Shown here one piece after another: positions 60,040 through 64,000 of a stretch of 64,000 bases of DNA. This stretch comes from Melanocharis versteri (taxonomy: Eukaryota; Chordata; Aves; Passeriformes; Melanocharitidae), in assembly GCA_013397845.1 (NCBI GenBank), contig VZTG01001880.1, forward strand, positions 1,486,501 through 1,550,500. The letters are read 5' to 3'. The translations under genes and the position numbers were made by a program. The notes under the pieces are model-generated. The model did no database searches and had not been told where the DNA came from. It saw only the letters and a list, made by a program, of their open reading frames with translations. Numbering within the stretch: the first letter of the stretch is position 1; every line of letters starts with the position of its first letter.

Positions 60040-62450
60040 AAAAAAAGATGCATCTTTCTGGCACTGAAATTGGGACTTTGTTTATTGACAAGAATAAACT
60101 TTTTTCCTACTTGTAAGCACAATAAATGACACCTTCACAGTAAGCTAATGATGGGTGCCTATAATGTACGGCAGTAGCAGCCCTATTATTGATGTAGTTA
60201 TACTGGTAAAAAATGCACACATTATTATAGTTTTATGTTGCAGTGGGAAGAGATTCAATTATGCTCATAAGCAATGCAGAAGTTGTATTCATAGCTCTGC
60301 CAGTTTTCCCCTCTATAAATACACCAAGAAAACCTTTTTCAGCTTGTCAGATTGCACAGAAATAAATATCACTCTCAAAGAGAATGCTTTGGAACAAAGT
60401 GCCATGTAATCCAAGCATGTGGAAGCTGAAAAAAATCCAGCAATATGCAGAGGTGAGAAGCATGGTTCATAAAGGCATCATAATAAGTTACATAACCTAA
60501 ACATCAATTAGCTATTTTTAAGGCAGACTTCTTACTTTGAAAAAAACCAGATAAATTCAGCACAAGCAACAATTGTTAAACGAATACTTAATCCAGGTTA
60601 ATATAAGGCTCAAGTTACACCAGAATGGCAGTACCTACAACATCCTCTTGTTTCTGCTGTTCCATCCTTTTTATAGCTGCTGGATTACTATGATTATTAA
60701 CAGAACCTATCACGAAATATCACACTTAGATGTGCCCTGTCATGGCTGTAATTGTATTTATTACATATTTCTTAAACGAACCCTCACATTCTACAACAGA
60801 AATATTACATTTCTAAATTAAAAGAAAATTAGATGAAATAAAACAAAATCTAAAAAAGGATGAAATATGTTACAAAGAGGCTGTTAGAAAACCTAGCAGA
60901 CTTGCTTTGTAAACATCTTGTAGGTAAGATGGCTTATTCTTTATGGCTCTGAGTAAACACACTGTACATTTAAATAGTAACTTTCAGATTATTTTTATAT
61001 GCCCACAGCCACCTTTTCATAATCAGCTTCTAGGACTCTGATGGCCAATATGAGCACAAAACTTTTATTCTGAACTTTGATATTTATGCACAAATATAAG
61101 GCTCCATGAATGTCAAGCTGGAAATCAGATTCACTTCTGGTTTGTGCTAAAAATTGCAAATTGTATAATGTGAAGAAAACTTGTCAGTTCACTTTTAGTT
61201 ACCAAAATGCTGATGATCAAGTAGGAAAGATATTCAATGGTATATTTAACAGGCTGTTCGCTTGTTACTGCTTTCTCAGGCAAAAATATTTTAAATTCAA
61301 ATAAAGATCATTTGACAGTTCACAGGAAACAAGACTCTGTGATGATGTGACACCTACAGCTTGCGACTTTCTAGGACACTCATAGTCACTGCATTACATC
61401 AGAGCAATTCTGATAGCTCTGCCCTTATCCTTTTTAGACAAGTGATTAGGCAGGCAAAACATCACTTTCTGAAGTCTATCTGAGCTGGTTACTTCAGGGA
61501 GAGAGATCCATTCACAGTTAAATCCTCTTACTAAACACCGTGGTTGGCAGGCTGTTGTGGATACAAGAAGTAGTTCTGGAATAGCTGCAATAAACACAGC
61601 ACGAAATGTAACTCTGAAAAATAATGGTAATATAAACAGATCTTATGTACTTGCCACACTAAACATGCTTACAGGTTATTTTCAAATACAGGTAGTGTGA
61701 TACTTAAAATATATCAGAAAGCTCAGCTGAGGTACAGTGCCATGAATAGGGAATAGCACAGAGCCATTCATCTTTTGGTTGGGCAAACCTCACTGAGGCA
61801 AAACAATGGCTGAAATCAGAGGAGTCTAAGATTTTCAGAATCTGGCTTTGTACAAATGGTTATGCGCGTCACATTCACTTTTTGCAGAGCAGTAAAGCTG
61901 ACCACATCCAAATAATGACAGGCTTGGTTTATTTGACGTGTAAAATAAAATGGCATATAATTTGTACAATTTGAATATCAGGATTCTGTGTCACTTAAAA
62001 TACAAAAGCACAGTTAATGTTAATTATTTTTTAGAAGTTTCTTAAAACAATCCATGTTGTTCAAGGATAAAATAAAATTAAAAAGAAAGCAGTATCATTA
62101 GTCTTGCTGTAAAACCTCATTAGTAGGAAATGACACAACTTTGGAAAGGAAGATGCTCACAAAGCTGTGATTATACCCACATACTTAATATTGTGCACCT
62201 TCTTCTGTCAAAAAGTTACAATTTAGTTGGCAGAAATGGCTACTTAACAGCATTGTGAATTATATATTTTAGAATAACTTAATTCTTACTGGCAATTGTT
62301 CTTTATTAAAAATTTATTAATTTCAAATCACCTCAATTCACAACAAAATTATAAATAATACCAGAAGTTTTTGGTGCTGTGTGCTTTTAAATAGTTGTGT
62401 TTCCTTTGGGAATTTTCTATTTAAGAGATTGCTTGTAATTCAGAAGTATT
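60040..62450. other. Non-coding region right of the duplication
   Basis: AT-rich, with no assigned gene. One exon-like open stretch (61,394-61,584) is listed separately. No third plasminogen-like copy is visible before the right edge. Confidence 0.5.
61394..61584 (-). other. Unidentified exon-like open stretch
   Basis: The minus strand is open for 63 codons after an acceptor-like GTTTATTGCAG and ends at TAA. It includes STTACQPRCLVRGFNCEWIS and KVMFCLPNHLSKKDKGRA. It has four cysteines and a mixed composition but matches no family I recognise. It may be a terminal exon or chance. Confidence 0.2.
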
Positions 62451-62457
62451 TATGAGA

Positions 62458-62960
62458 TCAGCCACAGAATGGCTGAGGTGGACAGGTTCCCCTGGAGATC
62501 ACCTCATCTCAACCCTCTGCTTACTGCAGGGTAAGCAGGAGCAGGTTCCTCAGGGCCACAACCAATTGGGGTTTGAATATCTCTAAGGATGGTGATTCCC
62601 CAACCTCTCTGAGCAACCCATGCTGTTGTTTGACCACTCTCACAATAAGGAAAGTTTTTCTCAAATTTAAACAGAATTTTTCATGGTTTATCCACTGCTT
62701 CTTGTCCTTTCACAGGACACCACTGGGAAGAGCCTGGCTCCATCTTCTGTACTCCTCCCCATTAAGTATTTGTACACATTGGTAAGATCCTTCCTGAGCC
62801 TTCTCTTCTCCAGGCTGAACATTTCCCGCTCCTCTCCTCAGATCTCAGATGCTCCACACCCTTCACTACCTTTATGGTCCTTTGCTGGGCTCATTCCAGC
62901 ATGTCCCTCTCTCTTTTGTGATGGGGAGCCCAGAACCAAGCTGCCATATGGGGGTGTTTT
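62458..62960 (-). mobile_element. CR1 LINE fragment, antisense
   Basis: Reverse-oriented CR1: ACAGAATGGCTGAGGTGGAC, GAGATCACCTCATCTCAACC, AACCTCTCTGAGCAACCCAT, TTCTCTTCTCCAGGCTGAAC and TGGGGAGCCCAGAACCAAGC are the usual complement-strand CR1 phrases. 5'-truncated, with no open frame. Confidence 0.92.
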
Positions 62961-64000
62961 ACAAATGTACAAATATAAATTTTAACGCAGAAGTTTTAAC
63001 TGAAATTTTATTCTTGAAATTTGAAATCCAGGTAAGAATAGCAATGCTATTCTTCTATTAACCATAACTGTACATTTAGAAACACTGTGTATATTAGAGT
63101 CATCTTCCATAGCTTATAGAATACTTAACTTCTCGTTCTGTGAGTAGTCATCCATGTATAATGAAGACCATGAACCCCTCGGAGAGATGGGCTATAGCCC
63201 AAATGTCCGTCTAAAGAGTTAGTTGGAAGATTAATACTTCTATGATCTCATCTCAGGCAGGTTACAGCTATGCAACACATGATAAAGTTTTGCAACTGAT
63301 CCATACTGAATGCTTCTGACAGGTGAACAAGCACGCTGTAGTCAGGAGTCCTTCTCCAAAACTACTGAACGAATAATGTGTGCTTGCCCTGTTGAAAACT
63401 GGGTGCTGAATCTGCAGATCAGCATTTTTCTCCTAGCTCAGCGTGCCACAACATCCATGCAGTGTTGGAATGCTGGAGTCTTTTAACAAGTTTAGTCTGT
63501 TTTCTCTTAGTGCCTCAATGCCTAGGCCAAGTAGTAAGGCTAAGTGACAGGTATCTCTGCTGTGATTAAGGGTGAAAGAAATTTCTCTCCTGTCTTCACA
63601 CTATCCATAGATAAACAGAAGAAGTAGGGCTCAAACATGCTATAGGATTCAGCCTGCAAGAGAGGAGGAACCCAGCAATTACACATCCTCAGCTTTGACA
63701 AGGTCATCCTTTTCTCAACCAACATACTATCTCATTCTATTTTCCATGGACAGGAACAAAAACTAACAAAATTTTGACCCCTTTGTATTTTTGACTATCA
63801 CCACAGCTGAAGAGCAACTGCAGTGGAATCAGTAGGCTTCAGACTGAAATTTAGAATTAAAATAGCTACTCCTAAAATTTATTAATGCCCATTGTATGCT
63901 GACAGTCATAGTGAAATCCACCCAAAGATGTTGATAGAAACCATCTTTTAAACAAGCAGCTCAGCAGAAAATGTCACATGGATCTCAGCTCCCTAACACA
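62961..64000. other. Non-coding right edge
   Basis: Nothing recognisable in this last kilobase. Confidence 0.5.

Noticed and set aside
1..64000. CRISPR arrays, prokaryotic operons, tRNA or rRNA genes
   Set aside because: None seen; spliced genes and CR1 elements mark this as vertebrate nuclear DNA.

Overview
The window looks like vertebrate, most probably avian, nuclear DNA. It is intron-rich and gene-sparse, and carries several CR1-type LINE fragments of the bird/reptile kind. No prokaryotic features were seen. All recognisable genes lie on the minus strand. The species cannot be named from the sequence.

Layout, left to right. (1) 1-1.2 kb: the first two recognisable coding exons of microsomal epoxide hydrolase (EPHX1); the rest of that gene lies beyond the left edge. 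(2) 1.2-10 kb: non-coding sequence, with a short tandem-repeat array at 6.3 kb and a pair of ~700-bp LTR-like direct repeats at 7.7-9.4 kb. (3) 10.1-23.9 kb: plasminogen-family gene copy 1. Exons 1-11 (signal peptide, PAN/apple domain, kringles 1-4) are open, have matching splice phases and keep every expected cysteine. Kringle 5 and the exons for the activation site and the catalytic His and Asp are absent. The last two protease exons survive only as relics, one with an in-frame stop and the other with the catalytic serine motif destroyed. (4) 24-30.5 kb: 5' flank of copy 1, with a CR1. (5) 34.8-43.9 kb: a decayed second plasminogen-family copy in the same orientation, with the start codon lost (ATG to ATA) and only relics of kringle 1, kringle 4 and the last protease exon. 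(6) 44-64 kb: 5' flank of copy 2 and further non-coding DNA, with two CR1s and microsatellites. Segments at 54.8-60.0 kb match the flank of copy 1 at 28.2-30.3 kb in the same order, so the tandem duplication included both gene and 5' flank.

Main inference: plasminogen-like DNA was tandemly duplicated next to EPHX1. Copy 2 died. Copy 1 lost its protease half but kept a complete PAN plus kringle 1-4 reading frame, the same architecture as the proteolytic fragment angiostatin with the PAN domain still attached. It may encode a secreted, protease-free, lysine-binding kringle protein of about 510 residues. No expression evidence is available here.
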